Assembly: GCA_023132135.1 (NCBI GenBank)
Contig: JAGLYR010000225.1
Span: forward strand, 1 to 6,411
Reading direction: 5' to 3'
DNA from: Candidatus Eiseniibacteriota bacterium
GTDB taxonomy: Bacteria; Arandabacterota; Arandabacteria; JAGLYR01
DNA length: 6,411 nt
In this document: positions 6,387 through 6,411 of the stretch, piece by piece
Layout of the letters: each line of letters starts with the position of its first letter
How positions within the stretch are numbered: the stretch's first letter is position 1
Position numbers and translations under genes: made by a program
Notes under the pieces: model-generated
The model's input: only the letters and a program-made list of their open reading frames with translations
Database searches by the model: none
What the model was told of the DNA's origin: nothing

Positions 6387-6411
6387 GCCTGGGTTATTCA
6401 TGAATCCCTGC

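Noticed and set aside
6391-6408. Near-palindrome GGG-TT-ATTCATGAAT-CCC after porV
   Set aside because: It contains a perfect 10-base palindrome (6396-6405) and could be the start of a terminator, but the stem is short and bulged and any T-run is outside the window. The ATG at 6400 opens only four codons before the window ends and has no ribosome binding site.
1-6411. Search for CRISPR arrays, tRNA or rRNA genes, insertion sequences and attachment sites
   Set aside because: I saw no spaced direct repeats of CRISPR type, no transposase-like frame, no terminal inverted repeats and no RNA gene signature. The only repeat array is the gene-end duplication at 5254-5359.

Overview
The window is visibly GC-rich bacterial DNA with dense, co-directional genes on the + strand. 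It carries the 3' end of accA, a small zinc-ribbon protein of the Trm112/YcaR type, a small predicted membrane protein, and a PorU-PorV pair from the type IX secretion system (T9SS). T9SS belongs to the Fibrobacteres-Chlorobi-Bacteroidetes (FCB) assemblage. The high GC and the FlgD-like 'PNPF' C-terminal domain suggest a non-Bacteroidetes FCB lineage, such as one of the uncultured candidate phyla (Eisenbacteria, Latescibacteria or Krumholzibacteria type). This assignment is inference from gene content and base composition only.

Layout: 1-536 is the C-terminal half of AccA, the carboxyltransferase alpha subunit. It is followed one base later by an interrupted GC-rich hairpin with a T5 run (538-586), a plausible intrinsic terminator. 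A second, tightly packed set then runs to the end of the window: zinc-ribbon protein (625-795), predicted membrane protein (823-1230), porU (1239-5285) and porV (5382-6386). The gaps are 27, 8 and 96 bases. No gene-free stretch exceeds 300 bases.

How the genes work together: in characterised T9SSs, cargo crosses the outer membrane carrying a C-terminal domain (CTD). The beta-barrel PorV binds it and delivers it to the surface protease/sortase PorU, which removes the CTD and attaches the cargo to the cell surface. Here PorU keeps the gingipain-type His/Cys dyad (H862, C896) and carries a CTD-like domain of its own. PorV has a signal peptide and ends in the aromatic residue typical of outer-membrane barrels.

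The most unusual feature is a three-copy, 35-bp tandem repeat at 5254-5359. Its first copy is the last nine codons and stop of porU, encoding the terminal CTD motif. Two more diverged copies fill most of the porU-porV gap. It looks like a duplicated gene end, with consequences for start and stop codons around the junction.
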